DNA of 64,000 nucleotides from Bursaphelenchus xylophilus (taxonomy: Eukaryota; Nematoda; Chromadorea; Rhabditida; Aphelenchoididae), in NCBI GenBank assembly GCA_904066235.2, contig CAJFCV020000005.1, positions 8,055,501-8,119,500 of the forward strand. Reading direction: 5' to 3'. Positions 1 to 12,912 of the stretch are shown in pieces. The number at the start of each line of letters is the position of its first letter. The first letter of the stretch is position 1. A program made the translations under genes and the position numbers. Below the pieces are notes generated by a model. The model was given only the letters and a program-made list of their open reading frames with translations, made no database searches and was not told the DNA's origin.

Positions 1-237
1 CGACTTCTCTTCTCTACAAACTTTTCACAGCTTTTTGAATGTTGAATCACAAAACGTAAATTATGATTCCATTGAAAACCGCTTGAATCACAAATTTTCA
101 CCTCTCAAACAAAAAGCTCGCCTTCTAAAGGCGATAAGAAGGTCCTCTTCCCTTTCTGTTCCCCATATTTCCCATATCTGCCTCTCTGTCATATTTTTTC
201 AACTTATTTAGATCTTATCAACAACAGCATTTTCCAG

Positions 238-348
238 GACAACTCCGAAACCGACCTTTCTCGGTCTGGTCCGCAAGAAGTCATGACGCACGGCAACCCG
301 ATGCGTTTCATCGCTCCTTTATACGACTCTCCCACTTTGTATGACTGA
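238..348 (+). CDS. Possible 3'-terminal exon of a gene extending left of the window
   Basis: A TTTTCCAG acceptor is followed by 37 codons ending in TGA (346-348). The predicted tail is rich in Asp, Ser and Pro and ends in LYDSPTLYD. I find no matching upstream exon in the first 230 bases, so the rest of the gene would have to lie left of the window. I recognise no family. The open frame is short and could be chance. Confidence 0.2.
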   Translation, partial: DNSETDLSRSGPQEVMTHGNPMRFIAPLYDSPTLYD

Positions 349-680
349 AATCAAACGAAATGCCACCGAAAGGAATTTTTTGTAGAGACTTTGCGGTAGA
401 AAAATTTTTTTGCCGGACTTATTTCTTTTGTGACACTTCGTTTGGACGAAATGCAAAAGTGGTCGGGAAACTTTTTTTTTTATTTTTGGGTTGCGTGTGT
501 GGTGCGTTTACCCATAAAAGACCTTTCTAAGATTTTCCTCAAGGGACATTTACGCTTTTATCACTTCAAAAAATTCTTTTTGTTACAATACGTTCTTTTC
601 GCCTTTTGCCATTTTTATTTTTTGGATCACCCATTTGCAGGAGTTGGTTCTTGCTCAATGGGCATTTATGAGTCACCGAA

Positions 681-3600
681 ATGCGCATCCGGGTAAAAAC
701 AACTTCATGTGGGGTCTGTTTAGTTGTTTCTACGTTATTGATCTACAATCTCGTTCAAATTGACAATTCAGAAGAAAGGGAAGAAAAAGAGCAAGGTAAG
801 TTGTAAGTAAATTTTCCATGGGGAGATTTCCATGCCTCTATTTTTAGTTTTACGGCGATTGTGAATAATATTGAATTTTTTGAATATAGGCAGAATGAAA
901 TTTTTCGATTTTACATAATGAAGTTTAATTTTTTGCGATTTATGGGCGAGATCGGTATGAAATTCATTTTCAAGGCATGTAAAATTATAATTTTTGTTTT
1001 ACCATTTTAAATTTTATTTTCTAAAAGATTTGAAAACAAGGGGCACACTTGACCCAAAAGAGTTGAAGTTGAAAAGGAAGAGTTGACCGAAAGAAGCAAG
1101 ACCTGACTCAGAAAAAAATGAATTTTCGTCCATGAAAACCTAATTTATTTCTATTTCAATCGATTTCAGAATACGCTTTTCAACTACGAAATACGACCAC
1201 CAAATATGGGAGTTGCCAATTGCCCGTGCTCGACCCTTGGCATCCCTCCGGAAAACCGTATTTAACCCCCGAATTAAACCCGCTGAAGAACTGCAAACCA
1301 GTTTTTGTACTCCGGAGTTCACTTGACAATGGGATTCTGAAGATAAACTCGAGTTCCAAATTTGGAGAGACTTGCTGGTATCGGTAAGAAAACCCAAAGA
1401 TTTTGATGTTTTTTGATAAAAAATTTTCAGTTGCGTAAATTTTGAGACTGACAGGGATTACTCAACCTCTGATTGGGTCAAATACGACGACTCGAGTCCA
1501 GTTAGAACAACTTGTGAAGTGGTGGAAGTGGAATGCAGTCAGAGGTTCAAGCCAACTTATATGTATCTTCATGTTCAAATAGTGGAAAAGTGAGCGTTTT
1601 ACTACGTTGTTTTTTGTGTTTAGAATCCCGGAATTTTTTGGAACGTCAAATTTTATGGTTTTGATCAAATGTTTTTTTGGCCTATTTAGAGTGTATCTTT
1701 GCCAAATTTGACAAGAACTGAGTACAATATTTTTTAAAACTTTTCCGTCTGGATTGTTTTTTGGTTATTCTTTTCTTATTTTAAAGACCTCCGCCTTCAA
1801 CTCCTCCCCCGCCAAACGCCTCCAACGTCTACATAATTCTCATCGATTCGGTGAGCACCTCACATTTGAAACGAGCGCTTCCCAAAACCAAGCAATATCT
1901 GGAAGACAAGTTCCAAGCCACAATTTTTGAGTATCTCAACAAAGTTGGCCTAAACAGTAGGCCAGTTTCTTTGGCATTTCTACTCAACGAGTCGCCCGAG
2001 GATATGCCAAAAAACCCATGGGGCGAAGAGCGGAAAATCGGGAGATGGAACGAGATTTGTTACATGAAATTGAACAACTTTAGCAACTTTATTGGATATG
2101 AATTTGGAAGGAAGGGATACAGAACCATGGCCATGGACGACTCGGGATTGGGAAATTTCAACTCACCGGATTGCTATGGTTTTACAAAAGCGCCGATGGA
2201 TCATTATATAAAGTGAGTTGAAAAATAATAACTTGCTTGTTTAAAAGTGATTTTACAAAGTGACTTTACACTGATTTCTGACATTCAGAAGTAATTTTCG
2301 AGTGTTTCAGAACGAAATTTTGATTTGTCACATTTTCGTGGTGGGACCTAGAATTTTTTTTGATTAATCGGAAAAGTAGAACATGTGAATTTTATAAACT
2401 TGTATCGATTTTGATCTTTAAAAATGATTTTTCCTCGCATCAGACAGAAAAAATGCTAAATCAGGGTTTCGCGGTGGGACCGAAAAACATGATTTTTCCA
2501 GCTTGATGAGACACTTGATCAAAACCTTCTTTTCAGACAATTTGCCATTCGTCTTGAAGGTCTCTACGGAATTCCAGCTCCCGTTTTATATGACAATCTT
2601 CATTACTATCAATGCAAAGACAGCTATGAACCTGTTTTTGAAGCCTTTCAAAAATTCACAAGGAAGTACAGAAATCAGCCTAAATTCAGCTACATTTGGT
2701 TCACTCACATTGCTCACAACAATCTGAATAATTTATACAGAACCGACGAAAGAATGCTGGGACATTTTAAGGAGCTTGAAAAGGAGGTATGACTTTTCTA
2801 CAAATTTTTTTGTTTTTTGATTCAAAAGTCTTGGAATTTTCTATATTTCTGGATTTTCACCATGTTTGGGAATTTTAAATTTTTGATTTTTTACTAAAAT
2901 TTTTTCCTTAAAAAATCGAAAAATTTGGTTTTTCAGCTTGACGATTCATTTGTCATCTTCCTAGCCGATCACGGAGCCAGAAATCACGCATTTCGTCAGT
3001 CTTTTATCGGAGAATTCGAAGACCGGAATCCATTTTTAATGATCTCAATCCCAAGGAAATTACGGGAGAATTCAGATCTCAAGAAACAAATAGAACTCAA
3101 CTCTCAGGAACTGGTCACTCATTACGATATTTATGCAACCTTGGCGGAGCTGGCAAATGTAAGTTCATTTTTGCCGGTAAAATATGGTTTTTCAATTTTT
3201 CTTTTTAGGAGAACCACAAATGGACTAAGTCCACGTCATTTTCTGCAAGTTCCTACTCTCACCCGTCCATTGATCTCAAAGGTTCATCGCTTTTTCATCC
3301 GCTAAAATCTCCCAGAGACTGTAATTCTCTCCTCATTCCCTTCCAGTACTGTCTATGTCAGCACAAACAAGTCAAATTGGAGAACCCCAGCCTCTCCAAA
3401 ACAGTCGGAAAAATGATTGTGGAGGAAATGAATAGAGCCCTCAGGGCATCCGATTTTTCGGACAAGTGCGAGGAATTGTCTTTGGATGAAGAATACAAGT
3501 TCAAATTGTTACAGTACATCGGAGGTGGCGGAGAAGTCGCATGTCATCTGAAGATACGGGTCAAACCAAGTGGAGGGCTTTATGAAACGCATTTTACAGT

Positions 3601-3894
3601 CAGTTTTTTGAACTTTTGTTCGAACTTGGAGCAAAATTTTTTTTTGCTTTTTTTATCTACACAAATTTAATTTGGCGTTTTCCACGCAAGAAAAATATTT
3701 TACACTATGAAAAAAGTAATTTTTCAAAAAATAAAAAAAATATTTTTCAGGAAAAATCCGGGCATATCACGTTGATCACAACGAAATTCATGAGGATCGA
3801 CATGTACAGAGAGCAAGCGTATTGCCTGCCAAATCATCTTCTACAGAATTATTGTTACTGCAGCGTTCAAAAAGCCTGGTGGAGATTTTGGTGA
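681..3894 (+). CDS. DUF229 family protein (alkaline-phosphatase/sulfatase-like fold), 8 exons, 639 aa
   Basis: Exons: 681-795, 1170-1383, 1431-1589, 1787-2212, 2537-2786, 2937-3158, 3209-3598, 3751-3894; all join in frame. The start codon opens a signal anchor (about residues 9-24, SCGVCLVVSTLLIYNLV). Features typical of the DUF229 family then follow in order: a Cys-x-x-Pro-x-Leu-Asp-Pro-Trp-His-Pro motif in exon 2, NVYIILIDSVSTSHLKRALP in exon 4, the GF-x-K-A-P-x-D-H-Y segment at the end of exon 4, the FSYIWFTHIAHNNLNN segment in exon 5, FLADHGAR in exon 6, and a Cys-rich tail ending LQNYCYCSVQ. Family members are large secreted or type II membrane proteins of unknown activity that nematode genomes carry in many copies; the D-S-V-S and A-D-H-G motifs resemble metal-binding positions of the phosphatase/sulfatase fold. 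The last intron has a weak GTCAGT donor. The gene appears complete. Confidence 0.9.
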
Positions 3895-6642
3895 TCTCAT
3901 TTACTGAGTAAAAGATTTCTAACTGATTTAGCAAAAATTTTTTGGAGGGTTTCAAATACGAGGGGTTATTTATATTTTTCGAATTTTCCTCGAAAAATAC
4001 TGTAACTCAATAAATTTTGTAAAGTCGCGTCTTCAGAATCCTCCATCTTTTTATAGTTTCTTCTTTTCCACCAAAAAGGAGGCACTTCTCCGGCCATTCA
4101 ATGCAAACTTGATTAGCATTGAAGACCAGTCAATTACAGTGTCCAACTCACCCTTTTCTCCCTCCGAATCTGCAGTTTCTGAACGCCCTTAACCTTTGTT
4201 TTTTCATAAAATGCCTCAGGGAAAAATCTCGAGATTTTATTCTCATCAAAGATTCCCCGCTCAAAAAGTTTTTCGAACCAAGACTATCGGCGCTTAATTT
4301 CGGCCGCTAAACGAATAATACGGCCGCGTCTTCATTCCAGCCCAATTGTCTCTTCTGTTCGCCGCAGGCCAAATCCGGTTTGGATCGCTTTTACGCCCGA
4401 CTTCAGACGCCGCCTTCATTGTCCGCCGGATGAGTTTGAGGAGATGTGAAGTTGGAGTGGAGTGTGGGCTTCTGGCCGAGTTGGAAGGGGCGAGTAGATG
4501 GAGCAAGGGATGAATGGGTACGGTATATAAAGTTGAAGTTGGACGTTGATTTTTTAGGAAAGTCTTACGGCTATTGCAGGATCAACAGGCTCTGTACATC
4601 AAATAACAAACCATCTGAGGTTATTTTTTGATTATTTGCGGATCGAAGTGTAAATATTTGATTGTACTAAGCCCAAATGTTGATAAAACTTGGCGTATAT
4701 TTAGGCTAGAAATCATGACGCTTTTTTTCCTCTGACCATCTCTTCTCTTCTTCACGGTCTCTCATTTTCGAAGGATGGTGACTGTTTTGATGGCAAAATG
4801 AAAGTTTTTAGGCACTGGCATAAAGCCAATTTATTGTTAGATTACTTCGACAAGATCTGAAGAAACCCGGGTATCCCTCTCAATTTGGAATAGTTTTGGA
4901 CTCTTCTCCAACCTGCTATTCTCATCGACTGAAACCGGTTTACCATTCCTTAGAAGCTCCACTGAGAGTCTTTTTTACCCTGCACCACCAACTCTTTAGG
5001 CCTCATCAACCACTTCCATTCATATCGTTTACAATTGCACTCCTCGTTTCGGGCCTGCAGCCAATCTTGTTTGGGCCTCGTTTTATCTTCTCTTCAGGGT
5101 TTCCGGCGACCAATTCAGTCCCACTCTTAAATTGTTAGTGCCCGGAGGGCTTTAACAAGCCTCCAAATAGGCATTGAGTTTGGGTTAACAAGTTACTTCC
5201 TCGCCTCTTTCCTCAAAAAGAACTTTTTGGCACTTACAGTAAGGGCGGTTGGGCGGATTTTGTCTTGAATTGATCTTTTTTGACCCGGTTTCATGTAAAA
5301 ATTACGCAATGGGGCTCTAGAAGTACCACGTTGCAGTTTCGATGAAAATGGTGCAAAATGAGAGCAGAAAATTCAATATCCGGAAACTTTGGCCTGCGAT
5401 TCGCCAAAATCATTGACGTTTTTAGATCAGAAAATGCCAAAAATTTTCCCTAAATTTTTCAATGATGTATGTATATATTTTAACCAAAGAATCGACTCAA
5501 TTTGGGACCCAAGATCCCTCAACACTTTTTTACAATTACGGCTCTTTAAAATAAATGACAATTATCTCCTAAGTGGACTTGCAACCCAGTAATTTGCCAA
5601 AAAAAGGAGGGATATTATACGTTTGGAATATTCAGAATCATCCTGCAGTCACTTTTGGAAGAAGTTGACGTTTACTGTCCCCGTATTTTATGAAATCTCT
5701 CAAAATTTATTCAGACCTGTTTTGTGTATTAATTAGTATCATCTTTTTTAGAACATTGCCATTTGTAGTCATTAATACTTGACGTCTTATAATTGTTTAA
5801 AAAACTCTGAGATGGTTTTCTAAAATGAATCTCTAAGATGTTGAGCGTTCAAATTCCTGCAAAAGATTACTTTTTTGAGATACAGCAAAACTAATCGTGT
5901 TGGAGGTTAGAAAAATCTTTAATATTGATGTTGGATTTTGCAGAGATGTGACTATTAAAAATTTGTGAATTCTCTGTTGAAACTTTGACCTCATCATTTG
6001 AAGATTGTGTCAAGTTACATGAAAATTGAACAATGCCTGTTTTACGTATAGATTATAGCGCAATTTTGGGGTAAAAGACGCTATAGTAGATCAGAGGCGA
6101 CGCTTCTGACTTTATCTTTTTTTGGCAAAATCTCGGAGCGAATCAAGACTCAGGAACGAAGAAAAATGTTTTCTTTGTATTATATTTTTTATACAGTAAA
6201 CCGCACTGTCCTATACATGTTTGCGAGATTTTAACCTGTGCAACAACCCATACAAAACCCAAAAAATTATAAAATTCATCTTCAACCCCCAAAGTTGCCA
6301 TTCCTAAAAATGCGGGCCACAAAAATCTGGACCGAACATGAGACCCTTCACTCCGCTAAATGGAGTGTTCTTGGACCCGGATTCGGAGAGGGTCAAGTGC
6401 CGTTTCGAGGGGCCTAATCAGCGAGAAGAAACTGTTGAATGGCCGTGGATTGGGCGGCCGAGAAAAGAAAGAAGAATGAAATACATCCAAACAAGGCCTT
6501 CGTATCCCGGAATTGACGGGATTTCAGCGCCTAAGGGGTTTTAAACTAAAAAGTAAAACTTTTTTATTACAATAATGGAACATGCCTTTACTCCGCGAAT
6601 TTTACGGGGTTCCCTGTTTTATTTCATCAATATTTACTACAG
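3895..6642. other. Intergenic, no gene recognised
   Basis: About 2.7 kb with only short open frames that lack coding character. It contains a TATATAAA-like string near 4521 and several TACAGTA/TACTGTA octamers. I see no conserved protein, RNA gene or clear transposon. Confidence 0.5.
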
Positions 6643-6652
6643 ATTTTTTCAG
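6643..6652 (+). promoter_or_regulatory. Probable trans-splice acceptor
   Basis: ATTTTTTCAG ends 17 bases before the ATG at 6670 with no upstream coding exon, the usual arrangement for a nematode spliced-leader acceptor. Confidence 0.45.
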
Positions 6653-6669
6653 GGTTATAAATCAAAAAA

Positions 6670-7350
6670 ATGAATGAAATGTTGGCTCTGCTGGATCGAA
6701 AACCGGATGGAATTGAGAAGCTGTTCAAGGCGCTACAGTCGGAAAAGTTTGCTAACTTTGTGAAGAATCAAAAGTCTACATGTCCCTCTGATAAATGTAC
6801 GACGAAGGTCTTAGAAAAGGGGAACAGATGCCAGGAAGAGGCCGGAGAACACTCTGTAAAGTCAACGCCGGAAGGAGATAAAGAAGGAGAGAAGGCTGTC
6901 GAGAATATAGATGAATCCAATAAACCTGATCGGGAGCCGAGCTTAGAAGAAGACCAGCTTCCATCAACCTCTTTAAAATCACATTTGGATGAAGTAAAAC
7001 GGGAGCTGAGGAGGTCCAAGAAGAAGAATAAGGTCGATAAGATCGAAGGGAAAGACAAAACAAGCTCTGATGTGCAAGAAATGGGCAAGGAACAGCCATC
7101 CACATCTACCTCAAAATCAAAGGAAGAAAAGCAGAAGATCCCCGCAAAGGTGCTGGCAGAGATGACTAAAGCACAAATGCTGCTATCATTTATGGCCGCG
7201 AATGCGCATGGAAATCAGGGTGGGTTTTTAGTGTTGTGGCAATTAGAACAAAGTACGTGGACTTACAAGTTTTTTGTTTTCACTTCCGGTTTACAAGTTC
7301 CAATTGTTCTGTTGTTTGATGCGTTAATTGTATGCTATTACCTGTCGTAA
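6670..7350 (+). CDS. Hypothetical charged, low-complexity protein, single exon, 226 aa
   Basis: No family recognised. The frame opens 17 bases after a probable spliced-leader acceptor. The amino end (residues 1-36) could form a short helical domain (LLDRKPDGIEKLFKALQSEK). Residues 40-160 are Glu, Lys and Ser rich and probably disordered, with a basic run (RRSKKKNKVDK) that could be a nuclear localisation signal. Residues 160-183 look helical (KVLAEMTKAQMLLSFMAANA). After residue 184 the composition turns hydrophobic and intron-like, and CAGG|GTGGGT near 7220 could be a splice donor, so the last 40 residues are doubtful. Against that, the stop at 7348-7350 is followed about 85 bases later by AATAAA (near 7437), as expected for a short 3' UTR. 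A nuclear role is only inferred from composition. Confidence 0.55.
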   Translation: MNEMLALLDRKPDGIEKLFKALQSEKFANFVKNQKSTCPSDKCTTKVLEKGNRCQEEAGEHSVKSTPEGDKEGEKAVENIDESNKPDREPSLEEDQLPSTSLKSHLDEVKRELRRSKKKNKVDKIEGKDKTSSDVQEMGKEQPSTSTSKSKEEKQKIPAKVLAEMTKAQMLLSFMAANAHGNQGGFLVLWQLEQSTWTYKFFVFTSGLQVPIVLLFDALIVCYYLS

Positions 7351-10300
7351 TAATGTGAGCGTAGTATGGGTTTGTATTTTCGAACAACATTTAATTGTTA
7401 TCATTTGTTTGGTGTAAATTGGAGGTAGAGTTGTGAAATAAACTTTACGCCATTTGCAAAAATGCTCGAGTATTTTTTGAGTTACTGTCTGTATTTTACG
7501 AAAACTTTGACTTTTATACATCTTATTTTGTAAATTCGATAGTATTTGCCTTGCTTATTACCTCAAGAGCCTAATAACGGGTTAGCTGAGACAAGGTTAA
7601 TCCCCGAACCTCCTGCTATTTGCATATTTGGACATATTGGCTTGTTTTGGCACTTGAGAGTGGAAACTTGTCGATGGGATTAAATTACCGTTGAAAAAAC
7701 AGATTTTGTCGACAAATAAGAGTCGTGAATTTATAGTGCCGTGATCTGGACAATTTCCCATTTTTTAAATCATTTTTTTTTCTCGATCGGCAACGCCCAG
7801 GACGTCACAAAATAAGTCTCAAATTTTGGTGTATTTTCATGCCTGATTACTAGCGCTTTGCATAACCAATATTTTTAAGCTAGAAGGTGGCAAAAACCTT
7901 TTTTGCGAGTCTTGTTATATAGGCATATCCTCGATTCACTTGAACTTCTCCGTCGGTATCGTTTTTTTTCCTCCCCAAACTCACTTATACGTAAGGAAGT
8001 CCCAATAAAGGTCACCCACTCACGATGTCTATGATCTTCCCCCACTTTTTATCCACTCCTTTCTCTGATTGCGCAACTTCCCGGTGCGCGGTAAATCTTA
8101 TGTCTCAATCAAAGGAAGAGTGATCTTTCGGCATGTATTCCATAAAAGGCGTTATAATGGAGATGCGACCTGTTAATGAAGTGAACGCTTCCGGCGATGA
8201 GGACGAGCCGGATGTCGGAATTCCCTTTCTTCAGTAATTAAGGTCGTATTACAGGGGTTGGTGCAGTAACTGTCCGGCCGTTTTAGCAACAGTAACCGTA
8301 TTGACTTTAGTTAGAAAGTTTTTGATACCTTTGGCCATTATTATTACAGAAAATGGCCGGCGTTTTACTGATGCTTTTGTAGCCGTCTAGGCAAAAAGAT
8401 TTGGTGATCTATCCGCAAAAGGTAGACAATAATCCAATATCCATATTCTTTGATATGGATATTACTTACTGTAATACTGTCTACGTGCGTTTGAACAACA
8501 TTTCTGGAATCCAAATTGTATAAATCTTGCTCTCAAAAGAGCAAAAAATGCCCTCAAATGAAATCATGTATACTCTTTTTTTCTTGTCTAACTTTTTGCG
8601 TCATCTTTTTCTATCCCCCAAAAAATTATCACAAGTCAACCCCCAACGCCAATTATCAGCTTTAACTTCTCCCTTTTTCCAGCCCCGCCAAAAACTGTCT
8701 GATGAAAAAAGTTACAGCCATTGTCGGTAAAAGTGTAAAATCAGAGACAAAGATTACATCGGATTAAATTATGTTGACGGCCTGCCTTTTCTATGTATCT
8801 ATGTGTGTATAAAATTTTGTTGTCCCAAGTCAGGGTTGAGGTTATCTTATTGTTAGCTTTGATTTTGAGTGGCTGAAAATATTTTTACCACTGTTTTTGT
8901 AACGTTCTACAGCTTGCACAAAGCTCGAATTTTGTCCCAGGTTTAATGAAGTTGCTTATTAACTCACTGCTCAATCTTTTTGCTCTTTGCAATTTGCACA
9001 GGTGCAAAATATTCGCATTTTCTGGCGCTCGTTATAGATGGGAATGCTCAAATTTCAAAAAGTTTTCTTGCTTTGATATACCATCAGGGAAATGTCATGG
9101 CTTTTTCCGCAAAGCGCGAGCTATGTTTGTACACCTATCCTATAAAAAATTATCTTAATTTTTGTCACATTGCATTGAAAATCTAGCACATCCGCTGTCA
9201 AATTTTTTTTTAGAACTTGGTGTCTTTCGTCAATGATTACTTTGATTCCCTGAAACTCAGACCTGAAATTTTCCCAAATTTCAACGCCAACTCAAATACA
9301 GGTGTTAGCAAATGTAGTTTCATTTTATTTACCGGTCTTCGAACCCGAATGAACCTACAATTGCAGAGCAAGGTTTCTTTTCTCGGGACTTCGCCAATTC
9401 GAATACAATTCTTTGCGAAAAAAGCACTTTTCTGAGGTCGATGCGAGGATTGTATCCGCTATTTTGGATCCTCTGACCATGTGACCTGTAGTAGACAAAA
9501 CTTGTACATGCCTTTACGTAGCTTAAGGTACGATAAACCGAGTTATTGTAATTGGATGGGTACTGTTGTAAATATTTTCGGAAGGCCAATCAGTGGATCT
9601 TTTGCGGATAAATTTACGGAGGGAATTCACAAAATTCAAAAATCTTCCTTTTGACTGTTTTACCGCATACGAACTTTCCGAAAGGATCAATCGCAATTTC
9701 CTACTACAGTACCTTCCAAAACGTTTCCCCAATTCCTCCATCCGCACTTTCTGCAAACCCCCAAACCAGGAATCGCGGATGGGAAAAGTAATCCGTTATT
9801 ATTCGGGTGGGGCGGAGAGAAAAAAAAACTTTTAAAAGTGTAAACGGATAATTTCCGCAGCAATTTGGCACTGATAATTGTTGAAAATGGGGTCGGCAAT
9901 TTGTGATGGCAATTACGAGTAATAGTCGACGTAGAAATCGACAATGATGCGGGTCTGCAAACGTGTGGCCTTTGACGCGTAAAATTCATACCCCGCATTG
10001 CCTTTGTTGAGTTCATACCACTAGAATTTGGCTCTTGGTTTCTGACGAATTGTCGTTGAACTGCGACTTTTATTCTTCAAAGTGCGACCCTTAGATTTTT
10101 ACTGAATCCTTCAGAAAAATTTTAAGCAAGCCTAGGTCAATTTCTGGAAGTCCTCGCTTGTTTTTTTACAGGGCTGCCGAGATATTCAAGATTCTTTGTA
10201 GCCAAAGGATTAGAGGGAAATTTCTGTTCCACAATTTATTCTAAGGGATGACTTAGAAGTCATACTTTTTTCCGTGAAGTGGCAAAAAAGGTGACTTGTA

Positions 10301-10976
10301 GGTCACTGGAAATCGTACATGTGCGTACGGATGCCGGGAAAATACAAAATTTTTGCAAGAATAGGACATGTTTTTCGGCAATTTTGGGCTTCGAGATACT
10401 TGTTTTGAAATCTGAATTCCACAAAAGTTTTGCTAATTTTTGTACATTGCAAAAAGCCAAGCTATTAAAATTTCCGTTGTTTGAACATTCAGCTATTAAT
10501 TTTTAAATCCGAATATTCGAATTGTTCTTTAAACTTTTTATTTTTACCGTTCTATTCTAACGTTCTATGTATAAAGATCTAATTTTATTCTGAAAAATTT
10601 GTTACCAAATTTTCTCCCAACTACCCTTCAAAAAATTGCGCAACACTTTCTCAGCTCTGCACATATAAGGCCACCTCTAATTATAGTGTTTAAATAAATC
10701 TACCGGAATCCTAATTAAAAGTCGCACCTCTCCCCTTTTGGTTGGGCCATGAACTCCGATTTAATAATAGATTTAATAGCCGAGAAAAGGGGATTAGAAA
10801 GTGCGACCGGTCGGGAAGAAACGCTGATGTCCGTAACAGGATTTGCCGATTTGTTATTGCGCAACAGGATTTTTTTGGGAAAACAACGCGATTGAGTTTT
10901 GAATTTGGACATCGGGCTGTTTATTGGGCGTAGAGTTTTCATATCTTTGGTGATACCTTTTGATACCAAATTTACC
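7351..10976. other. Intergenic, no gene recognised
   Basis: About 3.6 kb. I find no supported gene. The stretch near 9000-9130 carries a degenerate copy of the CGCAAAGCGCGAGCT-containing repeat that is better preserved at 11080-11340. Confidence 0.5.
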
Positions 10977-10979
10977 TTA

Positions 10980-11423
10980 CAGGGGAAGTACCCCAAGTGA
11001 GATTTTGATGAAACTTGGCAAAAATTTATAAAAATTTTTTTCTAAAAAAATATGCGATAATCCTAGCTCGCGCTTTGCAGAAACAACCGAGCTTTTTAGA
11101 TCGAAAGTCGGCGAAAATTTGACAATTTTTTGCCGAACTTCGGCACGAAAAGTTTTGTACCTATTTCAACCGTAAAGGACAATGTTTCTGCAAAAAATCA
11201 AAATTTTCCGCATAAAACTGCCAAAGTTATGGCCAAAAAGCGCTTTCCTCTCTGACCGCTTTCCACGTTTAGCGTGCTCTCTCGGCGGCAAAAATCGTTC
11301 GATATCTCGGCGGCGCCCGCAAAGCGCGAGCTAAAACTTTCAGGAATCGATATTTAGTTTATGCCCGACGTGTGTGCAAAATTTAAAGAAAATCTGAGCG
11401 TCGCACTTGGTGTACTTCCCTTG
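10980..11423. mobile_element. Non-autonomous inverted-repeat element with TTA target duplication
   Basis: The left end CAGGGGAAGTACCCCAAGTG is mirrored on the right by the reverse complement of CAAGGGAAGTACACCAAGTG. TTA flanks both ends (10977-10979 and 11424-11426). It is 444 bp with no coding frame. A 3-bp TTA duplication is typical of PIF/Harbinger elements, so that assignment is an inference. A related left end lies at 60019. Confidence 0.6.
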
Positions 11424-12380
11424 TTAATAGTAAAATTACACGCAATTTTTATCCGAAATTTCCAAAAATTCACACATTTATGTTGGAAAAACGTTTATTA
11501 TCTGAGTTTCCTTGTTTTCATCGTCTGCTAAAGTCGTTGAATATCTCAGCTGCAGTTGCAAAGCCTGAGCTAACATCTTCATCAATTGATGAATGAGCCA
11601 TTACAATTTATGGTTTTTTTCCCAGCTCTTCCGCCAAGATTGTTGAATATTCGTATATAAAAAGTGATCTCCTGAAATTTTCAATTCTCAATACAAAGTC
11701 TGTTGGGATCCAAATCCGGCAATGATGAATTTGAATCCATTTTATTTCAACATTTTTTGTCTTTACCCTTTTAATCCTACATCATTCCCCCCAAAACTCC
11801 ATCCAATAATACCTATTCCCTACTGTATCGTCCTTTTATCACTCTCCCCTCTAGTCTCAAACTGTCCATAAAAACTGTCATTGCGCTATTTTTAATCTCC
11901 TTTTCCGATAAAATCTCACTGTATCCGGTTAATGTTCAAAATTTTCGTTTCGTTTCCACGAATTCAACACCAACTGACTTTCTTTGTTTTTGCGGAGCGT
12001 TCCACATTTTGCTCTCTCCATATTTTCTCGTCGTTTAATAATATTTTCTAACCAAATCCACTCGAGTCTTGCACTGATCCCTGCTTCGCGGCCACTTGAG
12101 TTTGTGAAATGTAAACGAATTCCCGACTTCTGGCGACGAATTCTTTTAAGAAATGGCTCCGAAAATACCCGGAAAGCTCCGTGAGCTTCGAAGAAAGCAG
12201 CCTTGGGTTACCGTAATCGAATTTTTAATCGAAATTTTGAGAAGATAAGATTCTTTTAAGCCCTTAGAAAAAAATCCGCATAACTTGTGTCGTATGCAAA
12301 TTTTGACCATTCGGTTTTTAATGAAGCCGGTACCTTGCTAAAATCTATTCGTTTGCCCTTAAAAAAGTGATTTTTCCAAA

Positions 12381-12445
12381 GGCGAGATTCGAACCCGGCC
12401 GAAACTTCAATTGATTTCACTGTCATTTGACCACAGAGGTACAAC
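12381..12445 (-). other. Degenerate tRNA-like sequence
   Basis: Read on the minus strand it has a B-box-like GGGTTCGAATCTC with a partly pairing T stem and a CTGT/ACAG D-like stem upstream. The anticodon loop is non-canonical and there is no acceptor stem, so it is more likely a tRNA relic or SINE piece than a tRNA gene. Confidence 0.2.
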
Positions 12446-12849
12446 TCAAATTTCTGCCAAAATAGTAGTTCCTACGTCAATTCAAATTGTATTTTCAACA
12501 TTATGTATAGGATTACAGTAACCTTCCTCCAAACTCTCCGTTTGTCGTTTAATTTACCCCCAAACAGATGTTCAAGGTTAATGAAAGACATCGAGTGGTT
12601 TCAAGTGCGTTATGCCCATTTTTTTCTCCGGCTGAATTCCCTTTATTCCACGGTCTTCGGAACCGTCTGTCAAACCACTTATCGGCGAACGGAAGCGCGG
12701 AGAATTAATGGATTTCCGTGGATGTTTTCTGTGCAGGATCTTTGGAGAAACGGCCGATATTACCGTATTTTGGAAGGGTCGGAAAGATTTTTTTGGCGTC
12801 TGAGGATCCACATACTGTAAAGATTTAGATAGCAGAAAAAATTTGATGA

Positions 12850-12912
12850 TGTACTTGTGTGGCGTGGTGGTAATAAGTCAGAGATGTTTGACGCAGGTTC
12901 GAATCCAAGTGG
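12850..12912 (+). other. Degenerate tRNA-like sequence
   Basis: A B box GGTTCGAATCC at 12896-12906 follows an A-box-like TGGCGTGGTGG at 12860-12870. The T stem pairs at only two positions and no acceptor stem forms. Confidence 0.2.

Noticed and set aside
2503..2727. Open frame overlapping DUF229 exon 5 (starting LMRHLIKTFF in another frame)
   Set aside because: The frame that starts at 2537 continues the conserved DUF229 protein (KQFAIRLEGLYGIP, then FSYIWFTHIAHNN); the other frame does not.
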